Notes under the pieces: model-generated
Seen by the model: only the letters and a program-made list of their open reading frames with translations
Told to the model about the DNA's origin: nothing
The model's database searches: none
Translations under genes and position numbers: made by a program
NCBI RefSeq assembly: GCF_900104955.1
Contig: NZ_FNSI01000001.1
Coordinates: 5,862,001 to 5,926,000, forward strand
Direction: 5' to 3'
DNA length: 64,000 nucleotides
Source of the DNA: Beijerinckia sp. 28-YEA-48
Lineage (GTDB): Bacteria > Pseudomonadota > Alphaproteobacteria > Rhizobiales > Beijerinckiaceae
Part shown: one piece after another, positions 57,633-64,000 of the stretch
Layout of the letters: every line of letters begins with the position of its first letter
Position numbering within the stretch: position 1 is the stretch's first letter

Positions 57633-57662
57633 ATGTGGGGAGGTAAGGGGGATGAGGGCAAG
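57633..57662 (-). promoter_or_regulatory. Possible heat-shock (sigma-32) promoter of htpX
   Basis: On the minus strand CTTGCC (57662-57657), a 16-base spacer and CCCCACAT (57640-57633) resemble the RpoH consensus (CTTGAA / CCCCAT). It lies about 50 bases upstream of the htpX start. The match was judged by eye. Confidence 0.35.
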
Positions 57663-57772
57663 CTTAGCAGTTTGCTTTGCCCGACACGCCTGTTAAAAAA
57701 TGCTGTTGAAATGACCCGTAAAACTACCTGGAATTGGCCGAAAGCCCGATTTTTCGGCCGGAGACGCTGGAA

Positions 57773-57994
57773 ATGACTGAGCCGATCGAAAAGTCCGAGT
57801 CCGTGGCGGCGCAGGCCGAGCCGCGCAAACCCTTGAGCGCGGCCGCCCAGCGCGCCCTGGCAGAGGCGCAGGAGCGCCGGCGTCAGGCCGAGGCAACGGC
57901 CAAGGCCGAGCCGGTGGAAATCAACGGTCGCGGCGGTCTCGACCCGGTGCGCTATGGCGACTGGGAGAGCAAAGGCATCACCAGTGATTTCTGA
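57773..57994 (+). CDS. SDHAF4-like (DUF1674) succinate dehydrogenase assembly factor
   Basis: 73-residue small protein. The N-terminal 45 residues are charged and low-complexity (RALAEAQERRRQAEATAKAE); the C-terminal GLDPVRYGDWESKGITSDF is the conserved DUF1674/SDHAF4 signature. SDHAF4 helps flavinylated SdhA assemble and limits autoxidation in mitochondria; bacterial members are presumed similar. ATG 57773 gives the conserved length. It lies 21 bases upstream of the CoxE-like VWA gene and may be co-transcribed. Confidence 0.85.
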   Translation: MTEPIEKSESVAAQAEPRKPLSAAAQRALAEAQERRRQAEATAKAEPVEINGRGGLDPVRYGDWESKGITSDF

Positions 57995-58015
57995 GGCCGG
58001 ATTTCCGAGGTCGTT

Positions 58016-59257
58016 ATGGACGATGTGAGTGGGATGGACGGGACGGAAGCGGTCGGCGGCACCCTGGCGCAGAACATCCTGTATTTCGCCCGGGCGCTGC
58101 GCGCTGCGGGCCTCCCCGTCGGTCCCGGCGCGGTGCTCGATGCCGTGCGCGCTGTCGAGATCGCCGGCGTGCGCCATCGCAGCGATTTCCGTGCTACGCT
58201 CGAAGCGGTGTTCGTCAACAAGCGCGAGCATTTGGTGGTGTTCGATGCCGCCTTCCGCATGTTCTGGAAGCGACGCGGTTTCTTGGAAAAGCTGATCGCG
58301 ATGATGTCGCCCTTGGCGGAGCCGCAGCAGGAAGATCAGAAAGCCAGCAAACCGGAAGCGGCGGCGGCGCGCGTCGCCCAGGCCTTGATGCCGCAGCGCG
58401 AACCCGAGCAGGTGGAGCAGGAGTTCGAACTCGATCAGAGCTTCACGGTCTCGGCGTCCGAGGTGTTGCAGCAAAAGGATTTCGCCCAGATGACCGCCGA
58501 GGAGATCGCGGCGGCGGTGCGCGCCATCGACCGGCTGGATCTCAGCGACAATGAAGTGCGCACGCGCCGCTTCGTCGCCGATACGCGCGGCACGCGGATT
58601 GATCTGCGCCGTTCACTGCGGCGCTCGCTGCGTGCGGGCGGCGCGACGATTGAACTGGCGCGCCGCTCGCCGGCGGTGCGTCATCCGCCGATCGTCGCCA
58701 TCTGCGATATCTCCGGTTCGATGAGCGACTACACGCGCGTGTTCCTGCATTTCCTGCATGCGCTCACCAATGAACGGCGACAGGTGCAGACATTCCTGTT
58801 CGGCACCAGGCTGACCAATGTGACGCGCGCCTTGCGCTATCGCGATCCCGATGAAGCCTTGAGCCAATGTTCGCTTGAAGTGGCCGATTGGTCGGGCGGA
58901 ACGCGCATCGGTTCCTGCCTGCATCGTTTCAATCGGGATTGGTCGCGGCGGGTTCTGAGCCAAGGCGCCATCGTGCTTTTGTTCACCGATGGACTTGAGC
59001 GCGAAGGCACGGAAGAGCTGGCGCTGGAGATGGAGCGGTTGCACAAATCCAGCCGTCGCTTGATCTGGCTCAATCCGCTGTTGCGTTTCGATCGCTTCGA
59101 GGCGCGCGCCTTGGGCATTCGCGCCATGCTGCCGTATGTGGATGAATTCCGCCCGGTGCACAATCTGTCGAGCATCGCGCAATTGTGCGAGGCGCTGTCG
59201 GCGCACAGGCCGACAGCCAGTATCGATCCTAAACGCTGGCTCAAGCGCGCGGCCTGA
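58016..59257 (+). CDS. CoxE-like VWA-domain protein
   Basis: 413 residues of the CoxE/VWA_CoxE family. The N-terminal half (LPVGPGAVLDAVRAVEIAGV, FVNKREHLVVFDAAFRMFW) is characteristic. The VWA domain (about 215-370) contains the MIDAS motif CDISGSMSDYTR, TRLTNVTRALRYRDPDEAL and LLFTDGLER. CoxE works with a MoxR-type AAA ATPase (CoxD) in CO dehydrogenase maturation; the ATPase is usually just upstream but here that place is taken by the SDHAF4-like gene. Role in this organism inferred only as metalloenzyme maturation. Confidence 0.88.
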   Translation: MDDVSGMDGTEAVGGTLAQNILYFARALRAAGLPVGPGAVLDAVRAVEIAGVRHRSDFRATLEAVFVNKREHLVVFDAAFRMFWKRRGFLEKLIAMMSPLAEPQQEDQKASKPEAAAARVAQALMPQREPEQVEQEFELDQSFTVSASEVLQQKDFAQMTAEEIAAAVRAIDRLDLSDNEVRTRRFVADTRGTRIDLRRSLRRSLRAGGATIELARRSPAVRHPPIVAICDISGSMSDYTRVFLHFLHALTNERRQVQTFLFGTRLTNVTRALRYRDPDEALSQCSLEVADWSGGTRIGSCLHRFNRDWSRRVLSQGAIVLLFTDGLEREGTEELALEMERLHKSSRRLIWLNPLLRFDRFEARALGIRAMLPYVDEFRPVHNLSSIAQLCEALSAHRPTASIDPKRWLKRAA

Positions 59258-59279
59258 TCCAGCGTTCAGAGTGGTATTC

Positions 59280-59972
59280 TTAGAGGTGCGCCATCTGCAT
59301 GACGGAGCGGCCATAGGCCGAGCATGTCGGGCGGGCATAGACGCCACGCTCATAGAGGCTGACGCCGGCGCATCCTGCACCGCCGCGTGCGATCGCAATC
59401 TTGAGATAGCGCGCCGCGGCTTCGACGCCGTTGCTGCAATCATAAAGCGAGCCGTGAATGCCGACGGAACGCGCCGTCGCGATCTTGAGCTGGCCGACGC
59501 CATGGGCCTGCCCGCGGCCGTTAAAGGCGTTGCAACGATAGTTGCTTTCCTTGCGGATGACGCCATGCAGCAGAGCGGGGGGAACGCCATTGCGAATGGC
59601 GGCGGCGGTGACGAGCGCATGAATGCCGGTAGCGGCAATGGGAGAGGCGCGACGCGTTGTAAACCTGGAGACCGGAGCGGCCTGCACTGGCGATGCCTCA
59701 TTCTGCACCGGTGACGCATCATTCATGGTCGTGGAGAGACTGGCGAACCTGACGCGGCTCTTTCTGCTGACCTTGCTGCTCACGCGTTCCTTGCGGCTTG
59801 GTTGCGCAATGTTGGCAGGCTGCGTGTGGGTTTGAGCAAAGGCAGCGCGGTCGCGGGCGAAATATTCCGCTGACGATTCCTCTGCGCTGAGGTGAGTGGA
59901 AGCCAGCGCGAGGAGTGCAGCCGGAATCATTGCCGAGGCCATGCGGCCGCGGCGGAACAAAGTGTCCCGCAT
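59280..59972 (-). CDS. Lytic transglycosylase (SLT domain) with repeat linker
   Basis: 230 residues from ATG 59972 (ATG 59942 also possible). A signal peptide (ALLALASTHLSA) is followed by a basic, low-complexity linker with a short duplication (NDASPVQNEASPVQ) and a C-terminal SLT domain at about 112-215, with the catalytic glutamate in GVIRKESNYRCNAFN and AHGVGQLKIATARSVG. Probable periplasmic peptidoglycan enzyme. Two cysteines flank the GGAGCAGVSLYERG segment. Confidence 0.87.
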   Translation of the reverse strand: MRDTLFRRGRMASAMIPAALLALASTHLSAEESSAEYFARDRAAFAQTHTQPANIAQPSRKERVSSKVSRKSRVRFASLSTTMNDASPVQNEASPVQAAPVSRFTTRRASPIAATGIHALVTAAAIRNGVPPALLHGVIRKESNYRCNAFNGRGQAHGVGQLKIATARSVGIHGSLYDCSNGVEAAARYLKIAIARGGAGCAGVSLYERGVYARPTCSAYGRSVMQMAHL

Positions 59973-60250
59973 TCGTGTGGTTTCCTTAGTCGATGTGATT
60001 GGATGAAGCCGCAGAATGCCGCAGATCAGTCAGGCGGCGCGGCGGAACACGGGAGAGAACATTGCCTCTCGTCGCAGCGAAGGTGGCGAGCTTTTGCGGG
60101 CCACATGGGGCGAGAATGTGACGTGCGAGTCAAAAAGTGCCTGTGCCGCAGCGGTAATCTTTCCTAAGCTGCGTTAATGTATTATTATATCGTTGTTTTT
60201 ATTAAATAAATTCTGTCGTCTTGCGTGTTATATGCGACAAGTCGAAGCAT
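59973..60250. other. AT-rich intergenic region upstream of the transglycosylase
   Basis: 278 bases. The part 60170-60235 is markedly AT-rich compared with the GC-rich surroundings (TATTATTATATCG, TTTTTATTAAATAAATT). It may hold the promoter of the transglycosylase gene (minus strand). No gene recognised. Confidence 0.4.
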
Positions 60251-60868
60251 TCAGCGGGCGAGGTTTTTGCCCGCCAGCCAGGCGTTTCCTTCGCCATAAA
60301 GGCGCTCGATCTCGGCTCCATGCAGGCCCGGAAGGGAAGGATTGACCGTCCGGCCCTCCTTCGTCTGCGCGTAACCCATGAAGCGATAGCCGACCGGAAA
60401 GCGGTTCAGCAGCTGCGGATCGAGCTTCGGCTGGTGCGCGGGATCGAGCATATCGAAGCGATCTTTCTCATAGATCGGCTGCCGCAAAACGATGGCCCAA
60501 CGGCCGTTACGCTCTTCGAAGAAGTCGTAGAAACGGCCGACGCAGGTGGTGTCGCACGGCATGTCTTCGAGGCTCGATCGCGACAGGATCATCATCTTGG
60601 TTTGCGCGATGGCGCGTGTGCCGGCAAGCGAGATCGAGACGCCGCCGAGAAAGTGCTGCACGATCGCGCCTTTCTCGAAGCCGGCTTTGCACCCGGCGAT
60701 GAATTGCGCGGCGGAGCCTGCGAACCATGTGGCGATCATACGGCCGTCGTCATGAAAGCAGGTGGCGAGGTTTTCGAAATCGCCGCTGTCGCGCCAGATG
60801 GCCCAGTTCTCGATCACTTCGCGGATTGCGACTTTCGCTTCAACTTGCGCTTCGGCTTCGCTGCCCAT
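60251..60868 (-). CDS. NTF2-like / SnoaL-like superfamily protein
   Basis: 205 residues with the cone-shaped SnoaL/NTF2 fold pattern in the first 140: IREVIENWAIWRDSGDFENLATCFHDDGRM, a typical aromatic/histidine pocket (WFAGSAAQFIAGCK), and GRFYDFFEERNGRWAIVLRQ. The family includes dehydratases, isomerases and ring-hydroxylating dioxygenase beta subunits; I cannot choose among them. It lies 34 bases after the double MaoC gene on the same strand, so it may belong to the same fatty-acid or aromatic pathway. Confidence 0.8.
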   Translation of the reverse strand: MGSEAEAQVEAKVAIREVIENWAIWRDSGDFENLATCFHDDGRMIATWFAGSAAQFIAGCKAGFEKGAIVQHFLGGVSISLAGTRAIAQTKMMILSRSSLEDMPCDTTCVGRFYDFFEERNGRWAIVLRQPIYEKDRFDMLDPAHQPKLDPQLLNRFPVGYRFMGYAQTKEGRTVNPSLPGLHGAEIERLYGEGNAWLAGKNLAR

Positions 60869-60902
60869 GACGTTCCCCCCAAATTGTATTCGTCTTCGTC
60901 GA

Positions 60903-61922
60903 TTATCCCCGCAGTGGCCAGAGACTCGAACTGGTAAACTCGAACACTTTATCGCCGTTCTGGTTGAGGCCTTCGTTGCGATGGAAGGCTATGCCCCAGC
61001 CTTCACGCGAGATGTTGCGCTTTTCGAGCGGCGTCGTCGAATAGCTGATGACGTCGCCGAGATAGACCGGCTGCAACCATTTGAGATCGCGGAAACCAGG
61101 CGAAGGACCAGCCGGCGTGCGCGGCAGATTGCGCCGGCGCGCTTCCGCCGCATAGGCGCTGCGAGAGGCGACAAGGCGGCTCATGCAGGCCGAAGCCGTG
61201 TGCCAGCCCGATGCCGCGAGCCCACCGAAGAAGGAGTGTTTCGCGGCTTCCTCATCGACGTGAAAGACCTGCGGATCATAGGCGCGCGCGAAGCGCAGCA
61301 TGTTGTCGCGCGTGAAGGCATAGGAGCCGGTTTCAATGCGAAAGCCGACGACGAGATCATCGAGCCAGCCGGTGAGAACACCATTGGTGTCGTCGATGGT
61401 CAAGAAATCCGGCGCGAAATCCGGTAGTGCGGCGGGGGCCGGACGCTCAGGCGGCGTGCGGGGCGCCAGTGGCGGCGTGTCGCGCGTGCCCAGCATCATG
61501 AGCGAGCGCTGCCACATCACTTCCTGGCCGTCTTGATCGCGCACACCGAAACGCCACGTCAGAATGCCCATGCCGGGACGTGAGCGCGACACGCGCGCAT
61601 CGAGCACTTCTGCGCGTAGGCTGAGAATATCGCCAGGACGCACGGGCTTCAGCCAGCGCAGTTCCTCGACACCGGGTGAACCGAGGCTGGCGGCATCGTG
61701 CAGAATGGTCTCGTAGATGAGGCGCATGGCAACGCTGGCGGTTTGCCAACCGGAGCCCGAAAGGCCGCCCAGAATGCTTTTCTTGCCGGCTTCCTCATCG
61801 AGGTGGAAGGGCTGGGGATCGAACTCGCGGGCGAATTCGATAATGCTGTCCTTGGTGACGTGATGGGCGCCGTATTCGCGCACGAAGCCTTTCGGGAAAT
61901 CCTCGAAATACAGCGACGGCAT
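60903..61922 (-). CDS. Fused double MaoC-like (hotdog) dehydratase
   Basis: 339 residues containing two MaoC-type domains in tandem. The first (about 1-150) has FAREFDPQPFHLDEEAGKKS, GGLSGSGWQTASVAMRL and LRWLKPVRPGDILSL. The second (about 180-335) repeats the pattern: FARAYDPQVFHVDEEAAKHS, GGLAASGWHTASACMSRL and LKWLQPVYLGDVISY. The hydratase (R)-specific motif D-x4-H is in both (DPQPFH, DPQVFH). Each half is usually a separate protein in related bacteria. Substrate would be an enoyl-CoA or similar acyl-CoA; unknown. Confidence 0.88.
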   Translation of the reverse strand: MPSLYFEDFPKGFVREYGAHHVTKDSIIEFAREFDPQPFHLDEEAGKKSILGGLSGSGWQTASVAMRLIYETILHDAASLGSPGVEELRWLKPVRPGDILSLRAEVLDARVSRSRPGMGILTWRFGVRDQDGQEVMWQRSLMMLGTRDTPPLAPRTPPERPAPAALPDFAPDFLTIDDTNGVLTGWLDDLVVGFRIETGSYAFTRDNMLRFARAYDPQVFHVDEEAAKHSFFGGLAASGWHTASACMSRLVASRSAYAAEARRRNLPRTPAGPSPGFRDLKWLQPVYLGDVISYSTTPLEKRNISREGWGIAFHRNEGLNQNGDKVFEFTSSSLWPLRG

Positions 61923-61964
61923 CGGGCCTCCGTTATTGTGTTCTTGCCGTTATTGCATTGTGGC

Positions 61965-62050
61965 GTTTGATCGAAGCATCAAACGCCACACGGAAACGTC
62001 AAACAAAGATCTCAGGCTCAATTACATCTCTTCCGAAACGCAATTGGCTT
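61965..62050. repeat. Possible divergent copy of the two-hairpin repeat (B5)
   Basis: Between ychF and the MaoC gene, the hairpin GCGTTTGATcgaagcATCAAACGC is followed by CGGAAACGTCAAAC and later TTCCGAAACGCAATT. The order (hairpin, GTCAAA-like middle, second GAAACG part) recalls copies B1-B3, but identity is low. Reported with low confidence. Confidence 0.3.
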
Positions 62051-63147
62051 TAATTGGCGAAGCGGAAATGCAGCACGTCGCCGTCGGCAACCGTATAGTC
62101 CTTGCCTTCCAGGCGGAACTTGCCGGCTTCGCGGGCGCCCGCTTCGCCGTTGCAGGCGACATAATCGGCATAGGCGATCGTCTCGGCGCGGATGAAGCCC
62201 TTCTCGAAATCGGTATGAATGACGCCTGCCGCCTGCGGCGCGCGCGTCCCGGTTTCGATGGTCCAGGCGCGCGCTTCCTTCGGGCCGACCGTGAAATAGG
62301 TGATGAGACCGAGCAGCCCATAGCCGGCGCGGATGACACGATTGAGACCGGGCTCCGTGAGGCCGACGGCTTCGAGATAATCCTTTTGCTCGTCAGCTGG
62401 CAGAATGGCGATCTCACTTTCGATGCGGGCCGAGACGACGACGGCGACCGCGCCTTCCTCTTTCGCCCGCTGCTCGACCAGCGCCGAGAAATTATTGCCC
62501 TTGTCGGCGGCGGCTTCTTCGACGTTGCAGACATAGAGAACCGGCTTGGAGCTGAGCAGGCCAAGGCCGACGAAGGTCTTGTGCTCTTCCGCCTTGACCT
62601 CGACGAGGCGCGCCGGCTTGCCGTCGCGCAGCAGCACCAGGCAGCGGCTCATCAGGTCGAGCGCTTCCTTGGCTTCCTTGTCGTTCTGCTTGGCCTTTTT
62701 CTCGAGCGCCGGCACGCGCTTCTCGAGGCTGTCGAGATCGGCGAGCATCAGCTCGGTCTCGATGGTCTCGATATCGGCCACCGGATCGATCTTGCCTTCG
62801 ACATGGGTGATGTCGCCGTCTTCGAAACAGCGCACCACATGGGCGATGGCGTCGCATTCACGGATATTGGCCAGGAACTGGTTGCCGAGGCCCTCGCCCT
62901 TGGAGGCGCCGCGCACCAGGCCGGCGATATCGACGAAGGTCAGGCGCGTCGGGATGATCTCTTTCGACGTGGCGATCTTGGCCAAGGCGTCCAGGCGCTC
63001 GTCGGGAACGGCGACGTCGCCGACATTGGGCTCGATCGTACAGAACGGATAATTGGCGGCCTGGGCCGCTGCCGTCTGCGTTAGCGCGTTGAAAAGGGTC
63101 GATTTGCCGACGTTAGGCAGACCGACGATGCCACATTTGAAACCCAT
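62050..63147 (-). CDS. ychF: Redox-regulated ATPase YchF (Obg family)
   Basis: 365-residue P-loop protein. The G1 motif GIVGLPNVGKSTLFNALT is at the N-terminus, and YVCNVEEAAADKG shows the N-x-x-E variant that makes YchF prefer ATP over GTP. The coiled-coil region (about 130-200) and a C-terminal TGS domain (TYFTVGPKEARAWTIETGT, about 278-365) complete it. It binds ribosomes and is linked to stress response. It is the first clear gene between the MaoC and ilvE genes. Confidence 0.96.
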   Translation of the reverse strand: MGFKCGIVGLPNVGKSTLFNALTQTAAAQAANYPFCTIEPNVGDVAVPDERLDALAKIATSKEIIPTRLTFVDIAGLVRGASKGEGLGNQFLANIRECDAIAHVVRCFEDGDITHVEGKIDPVADIETIETELMLADLDSLEKRVPALEKKAKQNDKEAKEALDLMSRCLVLLRDGKPARLVEVKAEEHKTFVGLGLLSSKPVLYVCNVEEAAADKGNNFSALVEQRAKEEGAVAVVVSARIESEIAILPADEQKDYLEAVGLTEPGLNRVIRAGYGLLGLITYFTVGPKEARAWTIETGTRAPQAAGVIHTDFEKGFIRAETIAYADYVACNGEAGAREAGKFRLEGKDYTVADGDVLHFRFAN

Positions 63148-63299
63148 GGAAACATCCCGCTAGCCCGCCAAGCGGGCAAAAATCAAATCCGCCACGGCAT
63201 ATGCTGGTCGGGCCGGCAAAAGGCAAGGAAAAGACGAGAACGGGCGGCGGAGAGGTCCGCCGCCCGCTCAAAAGCGCAAATTTGGGGTTTTGAGCCGGC

Positions 63300-64000
63300 T
63301 CAGTGCTTGTTCACTTCCGCCGTATAGTCTTCCATCAACGTCCGCGAGATATTCCCCGGCGTGAAGCGGTAGGGGCCGATCTCGGACACGGGGGTCACTT
63401 CGGCGCCCGTGCCGGTGAGGAAGCACTCGTTAAAGCTCGCCAATTCGTCGGGCATGATGCGGCGTTCGTGCACGCCAATGCCGCGCCGCTGGGCCAGATC
63501 GATGACCGTGCGGCGGGTGATGCCGTCGAGGAAGCAATCGGCGGTCGGCGTGTGGATGGCGCCATCCTTGGTGAAGAAGAGGTTGGCGCCAGTGCATTCG
63601 GCGACGCGCCCTTCCCAATCGAGCATCATCGCGTCGGCATAGCCTTTGCGCTCAGCGGCGTGCTTGGAGATCGTGCAGATCATGTAGAGACCGGCAGCCT
63701 TCGATTGGCACGGCGCGGTACGCGGATCGGGGCGACGATATTGGGCGATATCGAGGCGGATGCCGCGCATCTTCTCGTTGACGTCGAACATGCTCGGCCA
63801 ATCCCACACGGCGATGGCCACATGGATCGTCGCGTTCTGGGCGGCGACCGCCATCATCTCGCTGCCGCGCCAGGCGATGGGGCGCACATAGCAGCTCGCC
63901 ATGCCGTTCTTGTCGACGATGAGTTGCTTGGCCGCTTCGATCTCCGCGACCGAATAGGGAATGGTGAAATCGAGCAGCTTGGCCGAATTGTGAAACCGTT
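63300..64000 (-). CDS. ilvE: Branched-chain amino acid aminotransferase (3' part)
   Basis: The C-terminal 233 residues of a class IV aminotransferase; the gene continues past the right edge. The frame reads through to position 64000 without a stop, starting RFHNSAKLL. The PLP lysine is probably the one in CQSKAAGLYM, and AECTGANLFFTKDG, YFLDG-type CFLDGITRRTVIDLA and GTGAEVTPVSEIGPYRF match IlvE. It makes leucine, isoleucine and valine from their keto acids. It is the last step after the leuC/leuD reactions encoded earlier in the window. Confidence 0.93.
   Translation of the reverse strand, partial: RFHNSAKLLDFTIPYSVAEIEAAKQLIVDKNGMASCYVRPIAWRGSEMMAVAAQNATIHVAIAVWDWPSMFDVNEKMRGIRLDIAQYRRPDPRTAPCQSKAAGLYMICTISKHAAERKGYADAMMLDWEGRVAECTGANLFFTKDGAIHTPTADCFLDGITRRTVIDLAQRRGIGVHERRIMPDELASFNECFLTGTGAEVTPVSEIGPYRFTPGNISRTLMEDYTAEVNKH

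Overview
The window looks like a chromosome segment of a GC-rich alphaproteobacterium, probably of the order Hyphomicrobiales (Rhizobiales). This rests on gene content and order read by eye: separate petA-petB-petC genes followed by trmL and hemF, a purH / heparinase-like / rsmB / htpX block, a two-gene XdhC system, and many solitary solute-binding proteins. No rRNA, tRNA, CRISPR array, phage or insertion sequence was recognised. Both edges cut genes: cytochrome c1 on the left and ilvE on the right.

Region by region. 1-4.4 kb: cytochrome bc1 complex, a tRNA methyltransferase, coproporphyrinogen oxidase and a GtrA-like membrane protein. 4.4-8.8 kb: a ZnuD-type TonB-dependent receptor divergent from a LemA/TPM operon, with two Zur-box-like palindromes between them. 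8.8-13.5 kb: a DUF1223 protein, a MltB-type transglycosylase, RidA, a cytochrome P450 and leuD. 13.8-17.3 kb: a complete NitT/TauT-type ABC importer. 17.3-20 kb: repeat-rich DNA, a zincin-like protein, a small membrane protein and leuC. 20-31 kb: accessory catabolic and uptake genes, namely Bug-type binding proteins, sfsA, a MarR/amidohydrolase operon divergent from a GlcG-like gene, a FetAB-like exporter, two LysR regulators, a GST and an orphan binding protein.

31-36.3 kb: radC, map, a FkbM-type methyltransferase and a molybdenum-cofactor handling cluster (two XdhC halves, a MoeA-like and a MobA-like protein) preceded by a perfect ModE-type palindrome. 36.4-39.6 kb: an overlapping mtnP-apt-mtnA-aldolase operon that fits the DHAP shunt for 5'-methylthioadenosine salvage. 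39.8-45.6 kb: msrP, prfA, ptsP and two small exported proteins. 45.8-51.2 kb: trxB with a LysR gene, then an exported FmdE-like protein with two binding proteins. 51.4-63.1 kb: purH, heparinase-like, rsmB, htpX, an SDHAF4-like protein, a CoxE-like VWA protein, a transglycosylase, an NTF2-like protein, a fused double MaoC protein and ychF.

Two families of intergenic repeat stand out. One is a roughly 40-base palindrome that occurs as inverted pairs about 155-163 bases long overall. The other is a roughly 95-100-base element with two hairpins, found in at least four places. A copy of the second family lies between the MoeA-like and MobA-like genes, whose products are encoded as one fused protein in related bacteria. 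The regulatory sites were found by eye and not scored.
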